Positions 44,038-55,429 of a DNA stretch of 64,000 bases are shown here, piece after piece. Each line of letters opens with the position of its first letter. Within the stretch, counting starts at the first letter, position 1. Source of the stretch: Dendrocalamus latiflorus (taxonomy: Eukaryota; Streptophyta; Magnoliopsida; Poales; Poaceae); contig CM029669.1 in NCBI GenBank assembly GCA_017311315.1, positions 20,037,683-20,101,682 on the forward strand. Direction: 5' to 3'. The notes under the pieces are model-generated. The model did not search any database and was not told where the DNA came from. It saw only the letters and a list, made by a program, of their open reading frames with translations. Made by a program: the position numbers and the translations under genes.

Positions 44038-44828
44038 AATACTGGAGGGCGGGAGGCAGGGGCAAAGGCGATTGCACTGAATTGAAACAAGAGGAGGGAA
44101 TACAAGAAGGCGGGAGACAGAGGCAAAGGCGATCGTTTCCTCCTTACCTGCATCTTCGCTCCGGTTACGTGGAATCCTAGCTCGCATGGAGGTGGAGACG
44201 AAGATCCAATTGGTTTAGTCTGATTCAATCTATTTTAATCCGGGTCGAACCAGTTGTAAGTATATGACTCGGGTTTAGGTAACTTCTCTGCACTTTACCT
44301 ATAACCAAACCTTGCACACTATGGAGACCACATCAATGGAAAACACTCGGGTCAGCAGGGAAAACAACTCTGCATTTATGGAGTGGCATTCGCCACAAAT
44401 ATATCTGTACGGGGCAAATCAAACTTAGATGACTTCTGGAGGGCTGTTTGCAATCTTCTCTTTAGTGAAATTCTCCTCATTCCAAACTTGTCCTAAGTTT
44501 TGCGTCTCCACCGAGTTGGTAACATCATGTATGCTAGTAACAATGTATTGGTCTGGCCGAAGGCGGAGAAGGCAAGAGCTAAGCAGAAAAGCAACCCTGC
44601 TCAATTGGGCTTCAACTATTAGCTTTTTAATTTTGTCTTTTTCTGTTTTTTTTTGTTTTTTTTCTGTATTCCTTTGCATTGTCCGTGATGAGAGAATATG
44701 TTTTTTATTTTATTTTTTTAAAATTTAATTACATCAAAAAATTTATAGCAGCTATAGTGCAAAAGAAAAAAAACCACAAACAATTGAAAAAAACTTAAAA
44801 GCTTGAGCACAACCGAAGCCCAGTTTGG
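44038..44828. other. Spacer with one dispersed repeat copy
   Basis: The sequence to 44.6 kb shows nothing recognisable. 44602-44812 is copy b of dispersed family 1. A short near-duplication (GAGGGAATAC..GGCGGGAG at about 44.03 and 44.09 kb) is visible. Confidence 0.5.
44602..44812 (+). mobile_element. Dispersed MITE-like repeat, family 1 copy b
   Basis: GGGCTTCAACTATTAGCTTTTT leads to TTTGTTTTTTTTCTGTATTC, a TGCATTGTCCGTGATGAG phrase and AAAATTTAATTACATC. It ends near CTTAAAAGCTTGAGC. The GCTCAA/TTGAGC edges are inverted. Confidence 0.7.
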
Positions 44829-45195
44829 GAATGGGGCTTCCCTACCCCCTCTCCCTATTCCCTCAATCGAAATCACTCAAATCTCATCCAATGACTAGTT
44901 TTTTTATATATTTTCACCATTTTCCCATCCATCATAAATAATAAAAAAATACAAAAAAATAAAATTTATTTTTTATTATAATTTTTTTTACAGAAATTAT
45001 AATTTTATTTTTTTCCTGTAAAAAAATTATAATAAAAAAATAAATTTTATTTTTTTCTGTATTTTTTATTATTTATGATGGATGGGCAAATAGTGAAAAT
45101 ATATAAAAAAAACTAGCTATTGGATGAAATGCGAGTGGTTTAGATTAAGGGAATAGGGAGGGGAATAGGAAGAGAGGGATACGGAAGCCCCATTC
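44829..45195. mobile_element. Foldback MITE with 9-bp target duplication (Mutator-like)
   Basis: The 367-bp element is almost one continuous inverted repeat. It begins GAATGGGGCTTCCCTACCCC and ends with a slightly diverged complement GGAAGCCCCATTC; the arms meet in an AT-rich centre near 45.01 kb. CCAGTTTGG occurs at 44820-44828 and 45196-45204. A 9-bp duplication is typical of the Mutator superfamily. The RNA of either strand would form a hairpin of about 180 bp, a possible small-RNA source (inference). Confidence 0.88.
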
Positions 45196-45204
45196 CCAGT
45201 TTGG

Positions 45205-46944
45205 AAGCATCCCAAAAGTCTTCTGCGTGCATTCGATCCATTGACACACGCCACGTCATCGTCGAGGTGATTCCCACTGCCAAGCGGCGATCAGTTCTCG
45301 TGCAATTCCAACTAGCCTCAAAGGCGCGGCGACACGCCGCGCCAGCCACCGTATGTACCAAAATAAAAGAGACGATGATTCGTGAGGAGGTTGTTTTTTA
45401 AAAAAATCGAGGACAAATGCGTAATTTCGGGAAAATCAAAGGGTGTTTTTGTAAAAATCCGAGGACCTGTAAGGACCTGTATGTAAGCAAATAAAGACCT
45501 ATACGTAATTTTGGAAACCCGCGGGGCGCTATCAAAAAATTTTTTAGGGGAAAAAACTGCAGGGACTTTTTTGAAAAATCCAGGGACCTTTTCGCGAGGA
45601 AAAAGGACCTTTACGTAATTTCGCAAAAATAGGAGGGAATGGCCTCCCCCGGCCGTACCAAAAACCGAGCGCCACGCGCCGGCCGGCCGGCCGAGGGAGG
45701 CGACGTGGATAGCGCGGGGGGGCCGGAATCCCCCCGGCTATAATGGGGTAGGTATACGCCGTTCGGCCGTTGTAGGAGCTGATGCACACGTAGACTCAAG
45801 TTGAGAGTGAAGGCCTACAGAAAATGACGGCCATCTATCCGTCCGTCTGTCAACTAACTTCGGAGTTCGGATGACCATAACAAATTATATCTTCACGTCG
45901 AGCGTACGTCTCGATCCATGGGCACGACCACACAAACTTATTTAGAATCAAGGATCCGCTTTATTTCTTGAATCATGGGCAATATTTATACTTGGAAGGG
46001 ACAGTAGAGCAACGTCAGAATTCTTCCGGGGTATAATGTTGGGCACACAAGATTGTGAACTCGTTTCACCCAAGTTTGAATATCATTTCTACCTTAAATC
46101 TAAAGTGTGGGGAATAAATAGTAAGTACGGTCTAAGATACTCTTAGGTAGTCTCCAGAAAAAAAATATGATTTTACACTGGGATGCAAACCAAACTGATG
46201 ATAAATCCTGCGAGTATCTGAATTTCGGCGTGACAGCCCACAGACTAGCAATCAGCCGGTGGCTGTGAGAGCATGCATGGAGTCATGGAGATAACTGCAA
46301 GCGGGAGTTGTAACGTGCAGTTTTTGTGACCACTAGCTGAATGAATGCTTATGCGTTGTTATGAATTTTTAAAATTTATGATATTACTTGTTTTAAAATT
46401 TATCATTCTACGAGAAGCGAAAGAATTACCTATATGCGGATCTGGATAGCTGATCTTTGATCGAATGGCTGAGAAGAGAGGAGAAAGAATAGACCACCGA
46501 CCACAAACTCATATTTTTATAATAGTAAAGATTTTGACCTAAAAGCTACGTGTCACGCGCAGCCAGTGCACCTAACGATGGCCTGGAGATAGGATGAAGC
46601 CAGAAATTCCGTCACGCTAGCTACGCCATTGCGCTATTGCGTGTCTATGTGTCAAGTTTGCTTCTTCCGGAATTCTGCCGCTCAAGGCCTGCATGCATGC
46701 TAACATGTTCACTCCATCATTCATTTTGTGCGTGAAACTCTGGGGCTAGATGGATTGGAATGAGTGACGATGTGTATTGATTTGTCAAAGGGAATGAGAA
46801 AATGTGTTGGTGAGATTTTGACCCAGTAAGATGACCCTATCTCTCTACAAAAATGCAATAACCCAAAAAGCTAATGGCAATAGTGTCAAAATCAAAAGGA
46901 TAGTTAGCTAAAGGCGCACATTTTTCTGTTGGATTGCAAGGGAC
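45205..46944. other. Unassigned intergenic DNA
   Basis: 45.40-45.65 kb contains an irregularly repeated phrase around AGGACCT..TACGTAATTT..AAAATC (four or so occurrences), which looks like an old mobile-element edge. 45.65-45.75 kb is very GC-rich. The rest is AT-rich and featureless to my reading. Confidence 0.4.
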
Positions 46945-49060
46945 TGTTAGATTGAGGAGATCGACTAGAAAGGGTTGAATAGATGGTCTAAAAATCTCTT
47001 TCAATTATTATCAAATTCTGTTTATCTAAACCAAGTATAAGATGTGAAAACTTAACTCAAATTGGTTTAGCACAAATATCACCTAAATTAATTATGTTCA
47101 CCTAAGTGCACCAACACTCTAAGTCTATGTTAAAATTTGTAATCCTAGAATGATAAATAATCAATTTGATTCTATGAATGTAAATTACTTGAATCTAAAT
47201 TAAGCACAAGAAAACAAACCACAATTGACACGGTTACTTTTTTTACCGTGGTGATCGGAGGCTTGCCGGTCTCCCCTAATCCATGTTGAGGTTAGCCTAA
47301 ATAAATTGGACTAGCTTTAGGAATTAAGCCGAAACACCTCAATCCACTAAGGTTGCTCTTCCTCCACTCCAAAGATGGCGAGCACAATACCACTTACAAT
47401 TCGCCAGACATTCTCACAAGTTTCTTGAGAAGATCACTATGCACGATGCCTCCAACGCCATCTAAGAGTCTGCAAACTCCAAGAGTAATAAGTCAAGTTC
47501 CTCGCTTGACTCTCACCACATGCAACGAATGCATACCGCTCAAGTGGATACACAATCCACCTCTAGATGTAGCACATGCAATTTAGAGCCTTACTCCTTG
47601 TTCACAAGGTGTAACACATGCACAATTGAGAGGAGAACCTCACACTAGCTTAAGAGAGTGAAATGGAGTGAATCATTCCTATCTCCAATCAGCCACAAGG
47701 GAGTATATATACCCCACATCTTGAAACTAGCCGTTGGGACAGAAAAACAGGATTTTTAGAAGTACCACAGGTAAACAACTGGTACTTCTGCTCCCCTCAG
47801 CAACGATCAGAAAACTAGCCGTTGTAGACAAAACTAGTAGTTTCGACGTACGAAGTCCGGTACTACCGACAGTCAGAAGTACATTAGCACTTGAGCGGAA
47901 TTACCGATCTCCTCAGGGACGAGAAGACTCAACACAGTGTCTCTCTGAAAAAACGTAATACTACACAAGCCAGTCATTCCGAAACTCAGAAGTACCGCTC
48001 ACACAGAGCCGACAGTACCACTCGCTGATCGGACCACTCACACAGAGCTGGTCGAAAGTACCAATCTTCGATTACCCTGTTCCTCGACCATGTCGGATGA
48101 TTCGACCACTCAGGTCTCCGACCACGATGTTCGGTTCGACCACACAGATCTTCGACCACCCTGGTCTCCAACCACCCTAAGAAGTGCATATACTTCAACA
48201 TATTTTGCAAACACATTTGCAAACTACAGTATCATGTACACAAGTATTATCCATGATTCCCAACAAGTTGCAAAATACATTTGCATACTTTTATAATCAT
48301 GACATACATATTATATATATGTGAGCTTTAACTATTTGCAAAACACATTTGCAAATATAAGCCTCATACTACAATGAATGGAAACATAGACTTTAAACAC
48401 TTACAAAACATATTTGCAATGTATAGTCCCATGTTACAAGGATTCAACACATGAGTTTTAACTATTTGTAAAACACATTTGCTAATACAAGCCTCATGCC
48501 GAGGAGAGCTAGTATAGGTGAGGTTGAGTTATCAATACATGATGAGACCCAAACTATTAGACACAATTTCTTTTAATAGTACGACAACATGTACTAACAA
48601 CCCGGTCTTTCAACCAAATACCAAGACCAGTAAAAGAATAGAAACACATCCTTAGGTACAGATAGCCATACCTTTGCCTTGCGCATTCCTTTGAAGCTTG
48701 ATGACTCACATCTACACTTCAAGTCTGAGTCATCATCTTTATATGCGTAACACATGATGCATCCTTTACTTGACCTCCATCAACACATGATAGGTCTTCA
48801 CTTGACTTGATGATTAACACATGATCATCTTCTTTTGGACATGCATCAACTTATGATGCATCTTCTTGATGGCCTTAAACACATGATGCCACCTTTCATC
48901 TTGATTTGATGATCTTCAACCCATGAAGTCATTCCAAGTCATCTTCATTTGTGGAACCTAACCTATTCATCTAACTCATGAAAAATGTTAGTCCACAAAA
49001 CAATTATCATTAATTACCTAACTTCACCATTAACTTATAATGGAGGGACTAGATTATACA
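46945..49060 (-). mobile_element. Decayed SIRE/Maximus-like LTR, minus orientation
   Basis: The left edge TGTTAGATTGAGGAGATCGAC and the right region TCATTAATTACCTAACTTCACC...GGGACTAGAT resemble the end and start of grass SIRE/Maximus LTRs in reverse (family recall, not a search). Between them are characteristic GGTACTTC/GAAGTACC-rich and GACCAC-rich stretches. No 5-bp duplication matches at the proposed edges, so the limits are approximate and the copy is degenerate. Confidence 0.45.
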
Positions 49061-50600
49061 ATTTTCCCTTTTTTGTTAATTCATGACAATCTTAAAAAAT
49101 AATAAGATAAAAATTGTTTACGAGTATACATCATGTACACGACACTTGTATACTTTAGGATAACCTTTTAAAGCAAAGTTTACTTATTCGATTGTCATTA
49201 ATCATCCAACCATTAATACATAATGGAAGAACTAGATGACAACCCAATTATGAGTATATATGAACTACGCAAGCTATATATACTCAAGGGATATGTTTCA
49301 ATGTAAAGATCCTTAATATGTGGAAATAGAATGTGGATCAATATTAATAAAACCACAAAACATAGCGTGAACTCTCCCTACATATGTGCATATAGGAATG
49401 TATTATGAAAGCATATGCACATATTGAAGTTTGACTTATTTGGTGAAATTCATTCTATATTTTGGATTTGAGGAATGCAATAAGATAAGAATGTGATATT
49501 GAATGCATACCTCTTATGTTTTTCACACTTTCATTCAAATGAGACTAAGCAATACATAATTAATAAACATATTAGTTTCACAATTGTATTTGTTATTATC
49601 ACCAAACCAACTTAATAGAGTTTGAACTTACAGGGTCTTCTCATCCCAAAAGCTAGCTTGTGAGGTGAGAAACTCTCCCACTTTTAAAGATTACTAGAAT
49701 TGAAGCACTCGAAGACTACGAGTACCGACCGTGAAGACTATGACTACTGATCACGAAACCTACAACTACGACAACAGTATGCTAAGTCTATGATTATGGC
49801 AACAGACTACGAAGTCTAGGACTATGACAACAGTCCGTAAAGTCTATAACTATGACAACAGTCCGTGAAGTCTACGACTATGACAACAGACCGCGAAGTC
49901 TACTACTATGACATAGCATTGTAGTTATGACCACCGACCGGTTAATGTAGCTTACTCTATCGATCACCAATTGTGGTCGATGCCATTGACTACCGACCAT
50001 GGTCATAGTTTGTGGATTGACCAGTTCAACATGTCATACGACTGGTTCACTATTCTGTATGACCGGTTCTCCGTAGCTTATGACTGATTCACTGTAGCTA
50101 CGACCGGCTCCTCTTCGCTTACGACCATCGATTGGTTCACCATTCATTGTAGCTACGACCAGTTTCTCCAGAGTCCCGACTCTGGGGTCTTCGACCTCTC
50201 CGACTCCGAAGTCTTTGACCTCTCCAACTGTTCTCTGACTCCGAGGTCTTCGACTCCTCTAAAAACTCTAGACCGAGGTTGTTCCGACACGGTCGCTCAC
50301 GTGTGATCATTTTGCTGTTGTTAATCTTCAGTGGTCGATCTGCTGTAGTTGACCTGCCATGGTCGAAGCCTGCCGTGGTTAACATGTTGCGGTCGTTCTA
50401 TCATGGTTGTTCAGACATGGTCGACAAGCTATGGTCGATTTGCCGTGGTCGTTCAACCGTGCTTGACCTGCCATGCTCGATTTGCTGTGGTCGACCAAAA
50501 TTTTCATAAACATAAATTTTAGTGCAACCCAAAATTCAATTATTTATCATCACTATATTCAGGACCTCCACATGGTCTAATAGTTTTAAAGCTACCAGGT
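49061..50600. repeat. Further decayed LTR-like sequence with GACC/GGTC-rich tandem phrases
   Basis: At 49.20-49.25 kb CATTAATACATAATGGAAGAACTAGATGACAAC resembles the right edge of the preceding unit in shorter pieces, so a second partial copy is likely. At 49.77-49.91 kb about five units of 30 bases repeat (CTATGACAACAGTCCG, then GAAGTCTACGA). At 50.27-50.51 kb CGTGGTCG, ATGGTCGA and similar words recur every 20-40 bases. No coding is supported. Confidence 0.45.
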
Positions 50601-53600
50601 TGACTTGCAGTACCGATAGATGACAGATAACATATTTATAAGTTTTGGAATCTCTTATATAAATTTCCTTTCCTTTTGAGCCCTATATAATGCAATTATC
50701 TCTAGATAATGTGTTTCTTCGACTGATAAATTGGATGATCCTATCTCTCCACTTATATTGGCCACCCAAAAAATCACATGCTATATCACCTTGGCATATT
50801 CATTGCTTTTTGACGAAATATGTGGTGCCCACTGCCAATTGGTTGTGCTGATTAGAAGCCAAAACATTGCAAATTTTATGGCATGATGTGGCACCAATAA
50901 GCTTAACTAGAGTAGTTATCATGGTAGCATTTAAGATAACAAAGAAGTCATGGTCCGCATTCCCCAGCTTAAAAACATCTCTTGCAACAACCGCAATTAG
51001 GCTCTTCAAGCAAGATGTGAAAGTGAAATAATGCAAATTATTTGCATTACCCATCTTCTCTTGCTAGTCAGTAGTCACCATCTTCTTTCTTTCCTTTTTT
51101 TTTTTGGCGAGGAAGTAGTCATTATATCATTAAGAAAAATAAAGAAAGAGAGAATAAAAAAGGCCGATGTGTCCCTACTAATTTTATTGAACATGCCATG
51201 TAACGTTTGACTGTTGCACATTTGTTGCTTGATGCTTATGTTTAACAGTATCTCCCCCGATAAGCGATAAGGTCTTGCTGTTGCTTGGAAAAGCACAATT
51301 TGAACTTCGGAAACTTGTAAATAGTTATGTAAGTTTCTAGTTGCTTTTTTTTTGTTAAAGCTGCTGATTTATTGTAATCTTTTATCGCTGATTTGTGTCT
51401 TTTCCTCAACGTGTTCATGTTGTTACTACCACTACCACTCCATCGTTGTCTCTTCTTAATGAGCTTTAAATTGTAGAGGTGTGGCCTTTCACTTTAATGC
51501 TTTTAGGTGTAATGGTCTATTCCTACCCTGTATCATATCATTTTGCCTTTTTTTTTCCTTCCTTCTTATCCCGCTTGTTGTCTTCTGATCATATAAGAAC
51601 TAGCTGTTCTCTCAAGAGGAGGAAAATATAGCAGCTTAGGTCAAATTAAATGCAATGCATGTTTTCAAATACTTGTTATCTATATCGTGGCCCTTGAGCT
51701 CAAAAATTAATCTTTGGCTAATAAAACATTGATTTGTGTTATGAACGAGCTCAAATCAACTTTCTAGAGATCATGGAACAACTTCATTGGACCAATTCCA
51801 TGATATAGTAAGTCGGCTGCTAGTCTTACTAGGTTCACACTTCTATAACTTGTGATCGATTATGTTGTTTAGCTTGGGCCTAGGCTTCTATAGCCTTGGG
51901 ATCCTTTGGGAACCACCTTCAATGCAATAACAACCAATGATGACAATTGATAAGGCTCTCTCATCGAGAACTTGGGTTATAAAAAACTTCTTACTAATTG
52001 TTAGTAATGTTTTCTTCAGGCTTATGGCAAGTAAAAGAGGAATGCCTATATGTTGTGATAACTTACCAAGAGAAATGAGGTAACAATCTCATCATAAGTT
52101 GGTAGCTTCTAGAAGATACGCTAGTTTCCAGAAATCGTATGCACTTCCAAGCACAAATAAGGTAATAATCTAATCACCAGGTGATAACTATAGATGGTTA
52201 CTATAATCGATGGTAATGGTTGAACTTTTTTTACACATACTCACAAATGATAGTAACTTCATAACTTAGTTTGTTAAAAGTACAGATGATAACTTAGGGA
52301 CCTACATTGTTGATCATATTTTCCTATAAGGAACTTACACGAGCAACCTAGATCTGCATTGTCATACATTTAAAGCCTTTTTTGTGTTGTAGTGTTCAAA
52401 TAGACGCCTTAGTATTGGATAAATTGCATTAGTACATCATTATCAACTTATTAAACATCAATAAGTGATACCAGCTTGTAAGAAATTAAGAGATAACATT
52501 TGGTTATAAGAGAGATGTATCGTGCAAATGTTGATCTTTTTTGGTCCATAAAGTGAGTTGCAATACATAGTTATATCAGTTTCTTACCAAATATTTTCCA
52601 GCCTTATCTTAAGATCTCTGAAAATAGATAATAGTAAAATATGTGTGAAAACTTATATTTGTGGATTTATTGCTGAGAAGTTTTCAGCTATATGTGTATT
52701 GCCAGGTTTACCTATAGAACTACAACTTTGTTACAATTTGTAAAAGATGACATGCTTATTGTGAGTTAAAAAAAAACCCCTTCTTAATAGTAAACTTTCA
52801 AACTTAGGGGCGGTAACTCCTTTTGAACTTGATATGGTGACTTAGTGTGATACTGATGGTAGAATTATAAGAATAGTGACATGGCTACCTGGTAAACTTT
52901 TTGTGTAGAACATAAATTTCATGGATTTCATTGATGAGTAGTTTTTCAGCTATATGTGTATTTGTAGTTTTGTTAATTGCATTCTAGCAAATGTTGTCAT
53001 GTTGTGTTTTAAAAGTACATGGTTAACTTAGTGTTCCCATACCGATAACAATTGGAAATTACGGGGTTAATTTTTTGAACTAGAGATGGTTGACTTAGTG
53101 TGTTACTAATGCTAACTTAGTGTTTTCATAAGGATAGCATTTGGAACTTTTATAGAGGTAATTTCTTGAACTAGGCATGGTTGATTTAAGTGTGCTACCG
53201 ATGGTAACATGGGCATGAAACTGATGGTAAACTTAGGAATGAAAAATTGATGGTGAATTCGAATTCTCTTGCAAACAATGAATGTAGGGTGATAATTCTT
53301 GAAAGTTAGGATGGTAATTTGCTAATAGTACGAATGATAACTTAGCCCACAATTGATGGTGAACTTTGAGATCTCTTGCAAATAGTGAAGGTAGGATGAT
53401 TATTTTTTTTGGAAAAAATAGGATGGTATTTTGCTAATAGCATGGATGATAATTTAGGCTGCTACCGATGGTAACTTAGGCATGAAACTGCATATAACCT
53501 AGTCATAAAACTGATGGTAAACCTAGGAATGAAAAACTGATGGTGAATTTGAATTTTCTTGCAAACACTGAATGTAGAGTGATAGTTCTTGAAAGTTAGG

Positions 53601-54717
53601 ATGGTAATTTGTTGATAGTACAGATGGTAACTTAGGCCAAAATTGATGGTGAATTTTGAAATCTCTTGCAAACAGTGAAGGTAGGATGATATTTTTTAAG
53701 AAAAAATTAGGATGGTAATATGCTTATAGTATAGATGATAATTTAGACTGTGCAACTCATGGTAACTTAGATAAGAACATATTTAGAATTAGACCAGAGC
53801 ATTCAAAACTTCTAGCAAGTGCCGCTTTACCGTGTAAAAAGATAAGTCACTAGAAATCATGAGGTAACAATTATTGTATACAAAAGGTAACTTTTGTTAC
53901 ATGAGAAGATAACTTTGTTATATAAGAAGATAATATAAGGTAATATGAAGATAATTTTAGCTTTTTTTCTAGTGTACACATGATGCTACTAACTGATAAA
54001 AAGTTATGCTAGGGTTGTAGGTTTAATTTTACAAAAGCTTTGTTCAATTTAGATAACGTGCAGATCTTTCTTTGTGATAGGGCACAAAAATTCTATGGTG
54101 AATAGAATGCAACTTGTTAATTGTAGGAATAAATAATCAATATTCAAGTAGGTAAAATTTTAAGCAAATTGCTGGGTTCTGAACTCTCCCTTATTTCCTT
54201 GAGTATATGGCAGGTGAAATTTCTCCTAGCTTGACTCAAGACAATTCACCAAATTTGATTTCTAGCAAACTTGAGAGAGGACGTATGTTAGCAGCCGATG
54301 TAATTTGATAGAAGGTAAGTGATAAAAAGTTTTGTAGATGAAAATACCATGCTAAAGAATGTGCATATATGTACGATGTATAGTTTTACAATGTGATTCT
54401 GGTGTAATTGTGTGGAGAAACCAACTTTATAGATTGAGCAGGAAGAACTGTAACTTATAAACATGTGTGGAGAGATGGATGGTTTGCGACTTTGTTGTTA
54501 ATCTATTTCCATCTTGTTCTTTTCTAATGTTATTTCTTCGATCATGTTGCCCTGGATGGAGGATAAAAAACACCACAAAAGGAAACTAATAGAATAAATC
54601 ACCTCTAGCTTCCAATGTCACATTTTATCCATCCAATAAAGGAACAAAACCATTAAAAGTTAATTAGTAGCATGGCTGTGAGGATCATATGGTTAGTTCG
54701 CATAGATCCAAGTTTAT
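50601..54717. other. Gene-poor AT-rich region
   Basis: About 4 kb of AT-rich DNA without recognisable coding. Its only strong internal structure is the GATGGTAACTTAGG-rich stretch at 52.8-53.8 kb, which includes a 290-bp tandem pair. Confidence 0.5.
53203..53790. repeat. Two-copy tandem duplication, period 290 bp, with internal subrepeats
   Basis: GGAATGAAAAA, then TGATGGTGAATT, starts at 53236 and again at 53526, and similarity continues over most of the 290 bases. Inside each unit the phrase AGGATGGTAATTTGCTAATAGTA..GATAACTTAG occurs twice. Related GATGGTAACTT words start at 52.8 kb, so the array was longer and has decayed. Confidence 0.85.
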
Positions 54718-54793
54718 TTAGGTAGGAGGCCGTGCAAAACGCTCACCCATTACCCTCTGGGCCTCTCTCACCCAGCCCAGTACAGTGTGCGTG

Positions 54794-54801
54794 TATATAT
54801 A
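54794..54801 (+). promoter_or_regulatory. Likely TATA box of the gene at 55.0 kb
   Basis: TATATATA at GTGTATATATACGC. An A/C-rich leader (ACACATACACCAACCACCACC) follows at about 30 bases, as expected for a plant transcription start. Confidence 0.5.
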
Positions 54802-55021
54802 CGCACCCACACATCCCCCTTGGACACATACACCAACCACCACCGCGCGCCTCCTCCTCCTCCCAAGAACACCTGAGGCGAGGCCGATCAGGTTATCGAA
54901 TGCATGCATGCATGTGTTCTTGTGATGATCGAATGTTCTTGTGGTGGTGTTGCGTGCGTGCATGCAAGAAAGGTTGGTTCTTGGAGCTGAAATTTTCGTG
55001 CATGTGTTGTTAGGGACGCGC

Positions 55022-55429
55022 ATGGATCGGCGGGAGGAGGAGGGCGAGGGCTCGGCGGCGGCGGGGAAGAGGACGGAGGCGGTGGTGGACGCGGTGGAAA
55101 TGGCGTTCGAGGAGGCGGGGGTGGCGCTGGTGGAGGGTGGAGAGGCGTGGCAGCGGCCGCCGGGTGTGTTCGAGTTCCCGTGGCAGAAGTGCCGCGGCGG
55201 GCTCGGCATCCCCGGTGGCGGCGGGTCGGTGGAGCTCCGGGACGTGTTCTTCCGCTCGCTCGTGGACGGCCGCGCGGCGGCGATCGGCGTGCCCGGTGAC
55301 CGCCTCTTCCCGCCGCCGAGCAAGCGGGCGCTGTTCGACGATGTGGACGCGTGGCTCGCCGCCACCGGCGACGGCGAGGTGGACCCCGTCTGGCGCTCCG
55401 TGCTCGAGGGACCCAGGCCCGCCGCATGA
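55022..55429 (+). CDS. Uncharacterised small protein, 135 residues
   Basis: The ATG at 55022 opens 135 GC-rich codons to TGA at 55427-55429, with grass-like third-position GC. The N-terminus is acidic and low-complexity (MDRREEEGEG), followed by a helical stretch (TEAVVDAVEMAFEEAG). The body contains FEFPWQKCRGGLGIPGG, SVELRDVFFRSLVDGRAAAI, and LFDDVDAWLAAT with a DPVWRSVLEG end. The ordered, non-repetitive body looks like a conserved plant domain, but I cannot name the family. An in-frame upstream ATG near 54.96 kb would add about 20 residues, but TTGTTAG just before GGACGCGCATGG looks like a splice acceptor. A leader intron with start at 55022 is therefore equally possible. Promoter and leader features upstream support a real gene. 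Confidence 0.6.
   Translation: MDRREEEGEGSAAAGKRTEAVVDAVEMAFEEAGVALVEGGEAWQRPPGVFEFPWQKCRGGLGIPGGGGSVELRDVFFRSLVDGRAAAIGVPGDRLFPPPSKRALFDDVDAWLAATGDGEVDPVWRSVLEGPRPAA

Noticed and set aside
43985..44038. Possible tRNA or small RNA gene at the end of the Copia 3' LTR
   Set aside because: The sequence is identical to the end of the 5' LTR and is explained by the retrotransposon.
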